Shown here piece by piece: positions 41,178 through 48,708 of a stretch of DNA of 64,000 bases. How positions within the stretch are numbered: position 1 is the first letter of the stretch; every line of letters begins with the position of its first letter. Origin of the DNA: UBA11591 sp040220895 (lineage in GTDB: Bacteria; Bacteroidota; Bacteroidia; Flavobacteriales_E; Vicingaceae); the NCBI GenBank assembly GCA_040220895.1, contig JAVJVY010000013.1, positions 1-64,000 on the forward strand, read 5' to 3'. A program made the position numbers and the translations under genes. The notes below the pieces were generated by a model, which saw only the letters and a list, made by a program, of their open reading frames with translations, made no database searches and was not told the origin of the DNA.

Positions 41178-42110
41178 TTGGGAGAAATTGAGCTCGATTT
41201 GGGCAGACAGAATCCGGTATACTTATACGGGGTCAACAACGAAAATCTAAACATCATTCGCGATTATTTTCCGAAATTAAAGATCATCGCTCGGGGCAAC
41301 GTGATTAAAGCCGTGGGTAACGAGTCGGAATTGGAAGACTTTCAGGCAAAAATGGCTGTATTGATACAAAAGGCAGAGAATCATCCCCTTGAAGCAGAAG
41401 GTATCCGAGATCATCTAGAAGGTCATGCACAGCACGATCCAAAAGATAAGGAGAACCTCATTCTGCACGGGGTTAAGGGAAACATGATTACTACCCATTC
41501 ACAAAATCAACGCGAGTTGGCCGAGAGTACGGAGAAATTTGATCTCATCCTGGCCACAGGACCCGCCGGAACGGGGAAAACTTACACTGCGGTAGCTATG
41601 GCAGTTAAGTTTCTGAAAGATCGCAGGGTCAGGAAAATTATTCTGACCAGGCCTGCTGTTGAAGCAGGTGAAAATCTTGGATTCTTACCAGGAGACCTAA
41701 AAGAAAAAATGGATCCGTATTTACAGCCGCTGTATGACGCACTTCACGACATGATACCTTATGATAAACTGAGCGAATATTTACAGTCAGGAACCATTCA
41801 AATTGCACCCTTGGCCTATATGCGGGGCAGAACACTCGATCATGCTTTCGTTATTTTGGACGAAGCCCAAAATGCGACACAGAGCCAGTTTAAAATGTTC
41901 GTCACGAGAATGGGAAAGAGTGCTAAATTCATTGTAACTGGAGATGTGAGCCAAATAGATCTGCCCGATAAGAAGAAGTCCGGACTGGTTCAGGCCATGG
42001 AATTTTTAGGAAAGATAGAAGAAGTAAAGATCATTCGATTTGACGAGAAGGATGTTATGAGACATCCCTTGGTTAAAAAAATCATTAAAGTATACGAGGA
42101 AACGAAATGA
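41178..42110 (+). CDS. phoH: PhoH-family ATPase
   Basis: 310 residues. The N-terminal KH-like part (about 1-100) is followed by the PhoH P-loop ATPase: Walker A GPAGTGKTYTA (about 130-140), the TRPAVEAGENLGFLPGD segment, the APLAYMRGRTLDHAFVILDEAQN Walker B block (about 211-233, in two parts) and VTGDVSQIDLP. These proteins act on RNA with YbeY-type partners or in phosphate response; the exact role is not settled. An in-frame TAA at 41175-41177 forces the start to TTG 41178 or later. It overlaps purC by four bases. Confidence 0.92.
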   Translation: MGEIELDLGRQNPVYLYGVNNENLNIIRDYFPKLKIIARGNVIKAVGNESELEDFQAKMAVLIQKAENHPLEAEGIRDHLEGHAQHDPKDKENLILHGVKGNMITTHSQNQRELAESTEKFDLILATGPAGTGKTYTAVAMAVKFLKDRRVRKIILTRPAVEAGENLGFLPGDLKEKMDPYLQPLYDALHDMIPYDKLSEYLQSGTIQIAPLAYMRGRTLDHAFVILDEAQNATQSQFKMFVTRMGKSAKFIVTGDVSQIDLPDKKKSGLVQAMEFLGKIEEVKIIRFDEKDVMRHPLVKKIIKVYEETK

Positions 42111-43069
42111 CAAATCAAACGATTAACGAGACAAATTTCACGTTCAAAGGTCAAACCGGTTTTTATCGGGGAAAAGTCAGGGATGTATACGAGATTGATC
42201 ATACTTACCTTGTGATGGTGGCCAGTGACAGAATATCGGCCTTTGACCATATCTTACCCAGAGAAATACCAGGAAAAGGGGCTGTACTAAATCAAATTGC
42301 TGCCTTCTTTTTGGACATGTGCCAAGACATTATTCCCCATTGGATCAGATCGGTGCCCGATCCGAATGTGGCAATTGGCGTTAAATGTGAACCAATCAGG
42401 ATTGAAATGGTGATTCGGGGTTATTTGTCGGGTCATGCATGGCGACTTTACAATTCAGGTGAGCGTAAAATTTGCGGCGTAATCATGCCCGATGGCTTGC
42501 GAGAGAACGATGCTTTTCCAGAACCCATTATTACACCGGCTACAAAGGCCGATACAGGCCACGATGAAGACATCAGTCCAGAAGAAATTATTTTAACAGG
42601 CATCCTTTCAAAGGAGCGTTATAACGAGCTCGCAGATTACACCAGACGATTATTTAAAAGGGGCACCGAATATGCGTCAAAAAGAGGGCTTATTTTGGTC
42701 GACACTAAATACGAATTTGGTTTTTTGGACGGTAAGGTGGTGTTAATGGACGAAATACACACTCCCGATTCTTCAAGGTACTTCTATAAAGACAGCTATT
42801 CCGAATTGCAGTCAAAGGGAGAGCGACAGCGCCAGTTGTCGAAGGAATTTATAAGGGAGTGGTTAATGGAAATGGATTTTCAGGGATTGGAAGGTCAAGT
42901 CATGCCCGAAATGGATGATGAAATTGTGCAAAGGGTTTCCGAACGTTACGCCGAGCTCTACGAAAAACTTACGGGCCGAACACTTAAAGAACGGCCCAAC
43001 GGAGATGTATATCTTCAAATAGAAGAGCGCATTATTTCTGCACTTAAGTCTTTGGAATCTTCAATTTGA
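42107..43069 (+). CDS. purC: SAICAR synthase (phosphoribosylaminoimidazole-succinocarboxamide synthase)
   Basis: Joins CAIR and aspartate with ATP in purine synthesis. 320 residues, the longer form of the enzyme. The signature segments are GKVRDVYEID, MVASDRISAFDHILP, EMVIRGYLSGHAWR, ITPATKADTGHDED, LILVDTKYEFGF and LMDEIHTPDSSRY. The ATG overlaps the phoH stop by four bases (ATGA), so the two are co-translated from the phoH promoter. Confidence 0.96.
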   Translation: MTNQTINETNFTFKGQTGFYRGKVRDVYEIDHTYLVMVASDRISAFDHILPREIPGKGAVLNQIAAFFLDMCQDIIPHWIRSVPDPNVAIGVKCEPIRIEMVIRGYLSGHAWRLYNSGERKICGVIMPDGLRENDAFPEPIITPATKADTGHDEDISPEEIILTGILSKERYNELADYTRRLFKRGTEYASKRGLILVDTKYEFGFLDGKVVLMDEIHTPDSSRYFYKDSYSELQSKGERQRQLSKEFIREWLMEMDFQGLEGQVMPEMDDEIVQRVSERYAELYEKLTGRTLKERPNGDVYLQIEERIISALKSLESSI

Positions 43070-43118
43070 TTAGAAATATCTTTCAATAAATAGTAAATTG
43101 TGCTCATAAATAGTGAGC

Positions 43119-44192
43119 ATGATTACAACAGAACATCAGAAGATTTCCGTCGAAAAGGTAAGTCAATCTAAATTGAAGGGAATTGATCCCTCTAAGTTGC
43201 GCTTTGGTCTGGATTATACTGATCACATGTTCATGGTCGAGTATAGAGCAGGCCAATGGGTGAATTCCAGAATAGTTCCTTACGGGGAAATTCCCTTGAG
43301 TCCGGCCACATGCTCCCTGCATTATGGCCAGGCAATATTCGAAGGAATGAAGGCCTATAAGGGGAAGGACGGAAAAGTTCGCCTTTTCAGACCCGAGCAA
43401 AATGCCAGACGGTTTAACATCAGCGCCAAAAGAATGTGTATGCCCGAAATTCCGGAAGAGATTTTTTTAGCTGGTCTGCGTGAACTAATAAAGCTGGATT
43501 CAGCGTGGGTGCCAGACGCTGACGGGCACTCTCTTTATATCCGACCATTTATGTTTGCAGACGATGTTTTTTTAGGAGTAAAGCCGGCAAATAATTATAA
43601 ATTCATGATTATTTGTAGCCCAGCTTCCACTTATTATTCCGAGCCTGTTAAAGTAAAAGTTGAAAGACACTTTTCCAGAGCCGCGGAAGGAGGTGTGGGA
43701 TTTGCCAAAGCAGCTGGAAATTATGCTGCAGCCATGTACCCTACGTCCCTGGCAATCAAAGATGGATATCATCAGTTGATTTGGACCGACAGCAGGGATC
43801 ATCGATTTGTCGAAGAAGCGGGTACCATGAACCTCATGTTTCAGATAGGAGACGAATTGGTCACTCCTTCACTTGGTCGTGAAACTATATTGGCCGGAAT
43901 CACCAGAGACAGTGTAATCCACTTGGCTAAAAATTTGGGTTACACGGTTGAAGAGCGCAGAATTAGTATAGATGAGATCGTTGAGGCCCATCGAAATGGG
44001 GAACTTAAAGACGCTTTTGGTCTTGGAACTGCTGCCAGTGTCGCACCTATCAGTGTTATTGGCATCGAAGGGGAAGACATAAAACTGCCCCCCGTTGAAG
44101 GGCGAATAAAATCTGCGAAAATTTTAGAGAGACTCACAGAGATCAAGTATGGTTTGACACCCGATGCCTTCGGGTGGATCGAAGAGATCTGA
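43119..44192 (+). CDS. ilvE: branched-chain amino acid aminotransferase
   Basis: A fold type IV PLP transaminase for leucine, isoleucine and valine. 357 residues. The segments LHYGQAIFEGMKAY, FRPEQNARRFN, SLYIRPFMFA, the Schiff-base lysine region GFAKAAGNYAAAM, EEAGTMNLMF and LAGITRDSVI are all typical. I chose the ATG at 43119 over the GTG two codons earlier. The gene follows purC after 49 bases and precedes a flavoprotein gene by 28. Confidence 0.94.
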   Translation: MITTEHQKISVEKVSQSKLKGIDPSKLRFGLDYTDHMFMVEYRAGQWVNSRIVPYGEIPLSPATCSLHYGQAIFEGMKAYKGKDGKVRLFRPEQNARRFNISAKRMCMPEIPEEIFLAGLRELIKLDSAWVPDADGHSLYIRPFMFADDVFLGVKPANNYKFMIICSPASTYYSEPVKVKVERHFSRAAEGGVGFAKAAGNYAAAMYPTSLAIKDGYHQLIWTDSRDHRFVEEAGTMNLMFQIGDELVTPSLGRETILAGITRDSVIHLAKNLGYTVEERRISIDEIVEAHRNGELKDAFGLGTAASVAPISVIGIEGEDIKLPPVEGRIKSAKILERLTEIKYGLTPDAFGWIEEI

Positions 44193-44220
44193 ACAAAGGT
44201 TAATTTAACCAATTCACCGG

Positions 44221-45720
44221 ATGGAAAAGTATGATTTGTGTGTCATTGGAGGCGGTCCTGCGGGTTACGCTGGCGCAATGCGGGCCATCGATTTTGGTAA
44301 GAAAGTTATTCTAGTGGAACGCGAGAAGCTCGGAGGTGCAGGAATCTACGATGGTGCGCTTTCTTCAAAAACCATGTGGGAGCTTTCAAATAAATTCAGG
44401 ATTGCTCGTGATGAATTGACAGCTGGTCAGGAAATTCAAATGCCTTTTTCGAAAGTAAAAGACGTGATCGAAGGAGCGATCTTCGATCGTAAATTTCAGT
44501 TGACCTGTCATTTGCGAATCATACACAGCGAAACCAGCCTGATCACTTATGAAAAAGGGACGGGCAGTTTTATTACCGACAAAGAAATTCTCATACGAAA
44601 AGAAAGCGGCGAAACTTACAGCATTTGGGCGGAACATACCATGATTGCAACAGGCAGCAGGCCTCGAATGCTACCGCACATCGAAGTGGATGAAAAGATC
44701 ATCATGACCAGCAATGGGATCATGCACATGGATGAATTTCCCAAGAACCTTGTCATACTTGGTGCTGGGGTAATAGGTTGCGAATTTGCAACCATGCTTG
44801 CAAATTTTGGCCAGACCAAGGTATACCTGATTGATAAGGCCGATCGAATCTTACCATTCGAAGACCAAGACATATCTGAAGTAGTGTCCGAACGGCTAAT
44901 ACAAATGGGCGCAACCATTCATGGAAATTCTGATCTCAAGCGAATGGAAATCGTTGACGGTAGGGTGGAGTATGAGCTCGAACACAAGGATGGAACCACT
45001 GAGGTCATAAAGGTGGAAAAGGCTCTGCTTTCGGTAGGTCGGGTGCCTAATGTAGAGGATCTCAATCTCGAGAATGCCGGGGTGCAAATGAGTGTGAAGG
45101 GGCGTCATATCGGAGATGTCGATACTCAGACCAATGTCAATCACATCTATGCAGTTGGGGACATTTCAGGGCATTTGGCCCTGGTCAATGTTGGTGAACG
45201 AGAAGCCAGGCACGCCGTTGTGAAGATGTTTGCAGATTTTCCTGTTGAAACAATCCATTATAACAATATCTCAACTATTATGTTCTTGTCTCCCGAGGTC
45301 GCCGCAGTCGGGATGAACGAGCAACAAGCTATACAAGAAAATATTCCTATTCGGGTTTCCAAAATCGATTATTCTATGATTGCCCGCGCTATTGCCATGC
45401 GACAAACCACTGGGTTTTTTAAGATCATTGTGTCTGACGATGACGAAATGAAAATTCTTGGAATGCGGGCTGTAGGGGAACATGCTTCAAGCGCAATACA
45501 GGGAGTTGCTTTGTTGATGTATATGAACAAAAGCATCGATGAGCTGGCACATATGATTCACCCGCATCCTTCAATCGTTGAGGGTATACAGGAGTGTGTG
45601 CGGATGTTGGTCGGGAAATCGATCTACAAGTCTTCGGTGTTCGAAGACAAATTGAAATGCTACCGCCTGGTCAATGGAGAAAAAATACCATTGAATCAAA
45701 TAAAAGAAAAGGCACATTAA
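44221..45720 (+). CDS. FAD-dependent NAD(P) oxidoreductase lacking the redox disulfide
   Basis: 499 residues of the lipoamide dehydrogenase/soluble transhydrogenase fold. FAD site: VIGGGPAGYAGA (residues 8-19). NAD(P) site: LGAGVIGCEFA (about 180-190). Second FAD motif: HIYAVGDISG (about 309-318). C-terminal dimerisation domain with HPHPSIVEGIQE. The active disulfide CxxxxC of disulfide reductases is absent: the segment reads GGAGIYDGALSSK (38-50), with no cysteine. It is therefore not a working lipoamide dehydrogenase; SthA-like transhydrogenases also do without the full disulfide. It is followed by a strong bidirectional terminator. Confidence 0.85.
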   Translation: MEKYDLCVIGGGPAGYAGAMRAIDFGKKVILVEREKLGGAGIYDGALSSKTMWELSNKFRIARDELTAGQEIQMPFSKVKDVIEGAIFDRKFQLTCHLRIIHSETSLITYEKGTGSFITDKEILIRKESGETYSIWAEHTMIATGSRPRMLPHIEVDEKIIMTSNGIMHMDEFPKNLVILGAGVIGCEFATMLANFGQTKVYLIDKADRILPFEDQDISEVVSERLIQMGATIHGNSDLKRMEIVDGRVEYELEHKDGTTEVIKVEKALLSVGRVPNVEDLNLENAGVQMSVKGRHIGDVDTQTNVNHIYAVGDISGHLALVNVGEREARHAVVKMFADFPVETIHYNNISTIMFLSPEVAAVGMNEQQAIQENIPIRVSKIDYSMIARAIAMRQTTGFFKIIVSDDDEMKILGMRAVGEHASSAIQGVALLMYMNKSIDELAHMIHPHPSIVEGIQECVRMLVGKSIYKSSVFEDKLKCYRLVNGEKIPLNQIKEKAH

Positions 45721-45731
45721 CTGCGCCTTTT
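45707..45731. terminator. bidirectional rho-independent terminator
   Basis: AAAAGGCACA (45707-45716) pairs with TGCGCCTTTT (45722-45731), a 10-bp stem with one mismatch and a 5-base loop that contains the end of the flavoprotein gene's stop codon. T-rich sequence follows on both strands. It separates the convergent flavoprotein and MbnP genes. Confidence 0.8.
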
Positions 45732-45735
45732 TTAA

Positions 45736-46566
45736 CTATTTAGGAAGTCCGTAAGTGACTTCTCCCAACTTAAAGGCTGCGGTGATGTTACCCGAAAGAG
45801 CGCTACTTCCGGCTGAATTATCTTCAAGACCTGTTGGCCATGTGTCCAAGTTGAAATTGGGAGCGCCACCGGTAGATTCGAACAACTTGTTGACGTTCAT
45901 TTGAATTTCGATTGTGACCACTGGTGTTCCCCTTGGAACCGTGAATCCGCTACTTTTTAGTGAAGCGACGATCTCATTGGCAACATAAGACGAATCAGAT
46001 TGAGTGACCACCAGTTTATTGCCGCCTAAGCCAATGTCGAAGGGATCTGGTATCACGTCTACATTACTGCTAAAAAAGCGACCATCTGCTTGAAGTGTGT
46101 AATACCCGCCGCCTCTTTGTGGTTTCCAGGACCAGCCCAAATTATCCAATTCCGGATATTCACCTGTTTTGTTTTGTTCTTCAAGAAAACCGACAAACAA
46201 TGATACAGAGGCATAGTCACCAAAAATGATGCTATCCTTTACTTCAAAAACAAGTGAGCTCTCGTCTTTTACATCCACCAAATGCCATTCACCGATCTGG
46301 TAATTATCGTAATTAAAATTGTTCAATCTCACGTCTGATATAAGGTATTTCAAGTTCTTGATGCTGTAAATATTGCCCGATAGATTCTCATAGATAATGG
46401 TATCTGTTGCATTGAGATCAACACCATTGACATTGTGCGTAAACTTCAGGAACAACTTGGTGTAAGCCGTTGGCTTTTTGACCGGTCCCGGGTCTTCGAC
46501 AGGCTTACTGCACCCTAGGGTCAGAATTAATACTGCCAATACTGCATTAACGATGGTAGGTTTCAT
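45736..46566 (-). CDS. MbnP-family lipoprotein (putative copper-binding), copy 2
   Basis: 276 residues with a lipobox cysteine at C19 (TLGC). The MbnP pattern is present: an early beta strand (LFLKFTHNVNGV), the segment YSIKNLKYLISDVRL (about 67-81), HLVDVKD (95-101) and the Trp motif GWSWKPQRGGGYYTLQADG (144-162, W145 and W147). MbnP proteins bind copper, and a conserved tryptophan is oxidised to kynurenine by the partner MbnH. The gene has its own well-formed promoter, although it lies 112 bases after the peroxidase gene. The assignment rests on the motif order. Confidence 0.8.
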   Translation of the reverse strand: MKPTIVNAVLAVLILTLGCSKPVEDPGPVKKPTAYTKLFLKFTHNVNGVDLNATDTIIYENLSGNIYSIKNLKYLISDVRLNNFNYDNYQIGEWHLVDVKDESSLVFEVKDSIIFGDYASVSLFVGFLEEQNKTGEYPELDNLGWSWKPQRGGGYYTLQADGRFFSSNVDVIPDPFDIGLGGNKLVVTQSDSSYVANEIVASLKSSGFTVPRGTPVVTIEIQMNVNKLFESTGGAPNFNLDTWPTGLEDNSAGSSALSGNITAAFKLGEVTYGLPK

Positions 46567-46584
46567 ATGATTTTCTTAGGTAAG

Positions 46585-46613
46585 CAAAAGTACAAATTTC
46601 TTAATACGCCAAA
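46585..46613 (-). promoter_or_regulatory. promoter TTTG-N17-TACTTTTG of MbnP copy 2
   Basis: On the minus strand, TTTG (46613-46610), a 17-base spacer and TACTTTTG (46592-46585), ending 18 bases upstream of the ATG. Both boxes are exact. Confidence 0.65.
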
Positions 46614-46678
46614 GGATTGCACTATTCATAGTCTTTAACGTCAAGAAATACCGATGGTTGCTTAATAATAATTAAACT

Positions 46679-47818
46679 TTATAGTGGCGGTGGTGGTCCA
46701 AAATCGGGATTGGTAAGAAAATCTTCGTCGCTTAGAGTGAGTAAAAATGCTTTAAGAGCCGCCTTCTCATCTGGATTTAGCCTCACTCCACCAATGCCAA
46801 CATTTTTCATCAATGGATCAATGGTAGGCGAGAACTTCAAACCCTCACTGTAGAAATCAATGACTTCATCAAGAGTTTTGAAGCGACCGTCGTGCATGTA
46901 TGGACCTGTGAATTCCACATTCCTAAGACTTGGAGTTTTAAATTTACCCCGGTCAAAATCATTATTGGTGACATCAAATCGACCTTGATCGACAAAAACT
47001 TCATCAAGTCCGTTGTTATGAAATAGTTCATCAGAAAAGTCGGTGATCTCGCCATGGCAATGAAAGCAATCCGCGCCGGGAATGATTTGAATAATGTTGC
47101 CTTGGGCATCTTTTATTTCTTCGCGGTCGCGCATAAACAATTGTCGACCGAAAGTCTCTTGAGGCGTCAGCTGAACTTCCCCTCGTTTCCATTTGTCAAA
47201 TTTGCTGTTACCGGAAATCAAGGATCGCTCGAATTGAGCAATGGCTTTGGTCATTAGCATTGAATCCAGAAAGACCTCACCAAATGCCAGGTACGACATT
47301 TCCCGATAGGCTTTGATTTGATTCAATTTATCGGCAGCACGTGTCCAGGTCTCATGCATTTCAATGGGATTGTTGATCGGTTCAAGGGCCTGTTCTTCCA
47401 AATTTCTGGAACGCCCGTCCCAAAATAGGCTGCGGCGCAAACCGGCATTGACAATTTGCATGGAATTTCTGTTCCCGGCGATTCCATCTATGCCCACACT
47501 AACTCGAAGTCCGTTGTCTGTGAAAGCAAAAGCCTGATTGTGACAAGATCCACAAGATTGCGTACCATTGCGTGAAAGCAGGGGTTCGTAAAAAAGTTGT
47601 CGACCAAGGGCAATTCCCTCAACAGTTGTTGGATTGTCGGCGGGTATTTGAATCCGCGGCAAATGCAACGGAACTAATTGATTCAGGTCAACAAAAGTTG
47701 GATTATACGGAGGTAAATTGACAATTGGATCTTCTTTTTTTGGCTCTTCTTCTTTCGAACAAGAAGCCAGGGCACCGAGCAATACTATCGCAATAACAAC
47801 AAACAACTTTTGCATCAT
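46679..47818 (-). CDS. di-heme cytochrome c peroxidase, MbnH-like lipoprotein
   Basis: 379 residues of the bacterial di-heme peroxidase/MauG superfamily. The lipobox cysteine is C20 (LASC). Heme 1 motif CGSCH is at 89-93 and heme 2 motif CFHCH at 251-255. NRNSMQIVNAGLRRSLFWDG (116-135) and TPSLRNVEFTGPYMHDGR (295-312) are family segments. Flanked by two MbnP genes, it is most likely an MbnH, which oxidises a tryptophan of MbnP to kynurenine. Its start overlaps the MbnP copy 1 stop as ATGA. A plain hydrogen peroxide reductase is the alternative. Confidence 0.9.
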   Translation of the reverse strand: MMQKLFVVIAIVLLGALASCSKEEEPKKEDPIVNLPPYNPTFVDLNQLVPLHLPRIQIPADNPTTVEGIALGRQLFYEPLLSRNGTQSCGSCHNQAFAFTDNGLRVSVGIDGIAGNRNSMQIVNAGLRRSLFWDGRSRNLEEQALEPINNPIEMHETWTRAADKLNQIKAYREMSYLAFGEVFLDSMLMTKAIAQFERSLISGNSKFDKWKRGEVQLTPQETFGRQLFMRDREEIKDAQGNIIQIIPGADCFHCHGEITDFSDELFHNNGLDEVFVDQGRFDVTNNDFDRGKFKTPSLRNVEFTGPYMHDGRFKTLDEVIDFYSEGLKFSPTIDPLMKNVGIGGVRLNPDEKAALKAFLLTLSDEDFLTNPDFGPPPPL

Positions 47819-48615
47819 TTTATTTTAAGTGCTTCACTAAAATTATCTGAGAGTAAGTTTGACGTCGCTATGGTGCTGGTGTCGCCGTGCCAGCTGGTAA
47901 AAATGGCCATGTCCAGGCTATCTTTTCCAAAAAAGATGTCATTGAATTCGAAGGTGAGCAACAGGGGTGCGGGAAGAGCATCATCTCCATTTACCTGAAC
48001 ATTGTAGTCGAAATCAACTTCGCGGTAGCACTCATCAAATCCTGTATGATAACCGTAAATATCAGTAAACTGTGTGTCATTGTCCCAGTCACCTTTACCT
48101 TCCATCATTAAGAATTTGTAATTACTCCAAGTGCCCCAGTGGGTATTTTGAGCGGATGAAAGTGGATGATCAGGGTCAAAACTATTTGGATCGCTTTCAT
48201 TCTGAAGGGGATCGAGTCCGATTCCAAAACTGATGCCGTCATAATTACCGTATGGCACCTTCATTTCAATTTCTCTCAAAATTCCAGAAGGATCAGGAAA
48301 ATTTGGATCAAGCATGGTGATCAATGCGACGTCCTTTACTTTAACTTTCTGATTACCGGCATGGAAATAAACATTTGATACGTAAAATTTAAATAATTCA
48401 GCATTGAGCGAGCGTCCTAAAGGGTCGCTGAAAGTTTTAAGCAATTCCATATTTTCTCCGCCGGCCGTGGCATCAAATTGCATGCGTATGCTTTCGTATA
48501 GAATGGTTGGCTGGGGTATGTCGCAAATCGGATCTTCTTCCTTTGAACATGACGAAAAAATACTGAGTATTCCCAAACCCAACAAGAGAGTGATCCTGCT
48601 TCGCTCTTTCTTCAT
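47815..48615 (-). CDS. MbnP-family lipoprotein (putative copper-binding), copy 1
   Basis: 266 residues with a lipobox cysteine at C23 (FSSC), followed by KEEDP. MbnP features are ESIRMQFDATAGG, LFKFYVSNVYF (74-84), the Trp motif THWGTWSNYKFLMMEGKG (158-175; W160, W163) and GYHTGFDECYREV (188-200). Candidate kynurenine sites are W160, W163 or W177. It differs greatly from copy 2, so this is an old pair. I chose the ATG at 48615 (MKKERSR) over an ATG at 48624 and a TTG at 48645. A TAAATTTG box lies at 48656-48663. Confidence 0.82.
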   Translation of the reverse strand: MKKERSRITLLLGLGILSIFSSCSKEEDPICDIPQPTILYESIRMQFDATAGGENMELLKTFSDPLGRSLNAELFKFYVSNVYFHAGNQKVKVKDVALITMLDPNFPDPSGILREIEMKVPYGNYDGISFGIGLDPLQNESDPNSFDPDHPLSSAQNTHWGTWSNYKFLMMEGKGDWDNDTQFTDIYGYHTGFDECYREVDFDYNVQVNGDDALPAPLLLTFEFNDIFFGKDSLDMAIFTSWHGDTSTIATSNLLSDNFSEALKIK

Positions 48616-48655
48616 TTCAATCATAGAACGTAATTTATTGTTCAAAAGTTGCCTC

Positions 48656-48663
48656 CAAATTTA
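48656..48663 (-). promoter_or_regulatory. -7 box TAAATTTG of the MbnP/MbnH unit
   Basis: An exact TAnnTTTG match on the minus strand, 40 bases upstream of the chosen MbnP ATG. No -33 at proper spacing was seen. Confidence 0.45.
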
Positions 48664-48676
48664 CGTAGGATAAACT

Positions 48677-48684
48677 TATATTCG
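48677..48684 (+). promoter_or_regulatory. -7-like box TATATTCG of the helicase-nuclease gene
   Basis: One mismatch from TAnnTTTG. It lies within the longest open frame of the helicase gene, which supports the later TTG start at 48709. Confidence 0.4.
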
Positions 48685-48708
48685 TGTGACTACTGTTCCA
48701 ATCAAGTT

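Noticed and set aside
44221..45720. Dihydrolipoyl dehydrogenase
   Set aside because: The redox-active CxxxxC is absent.
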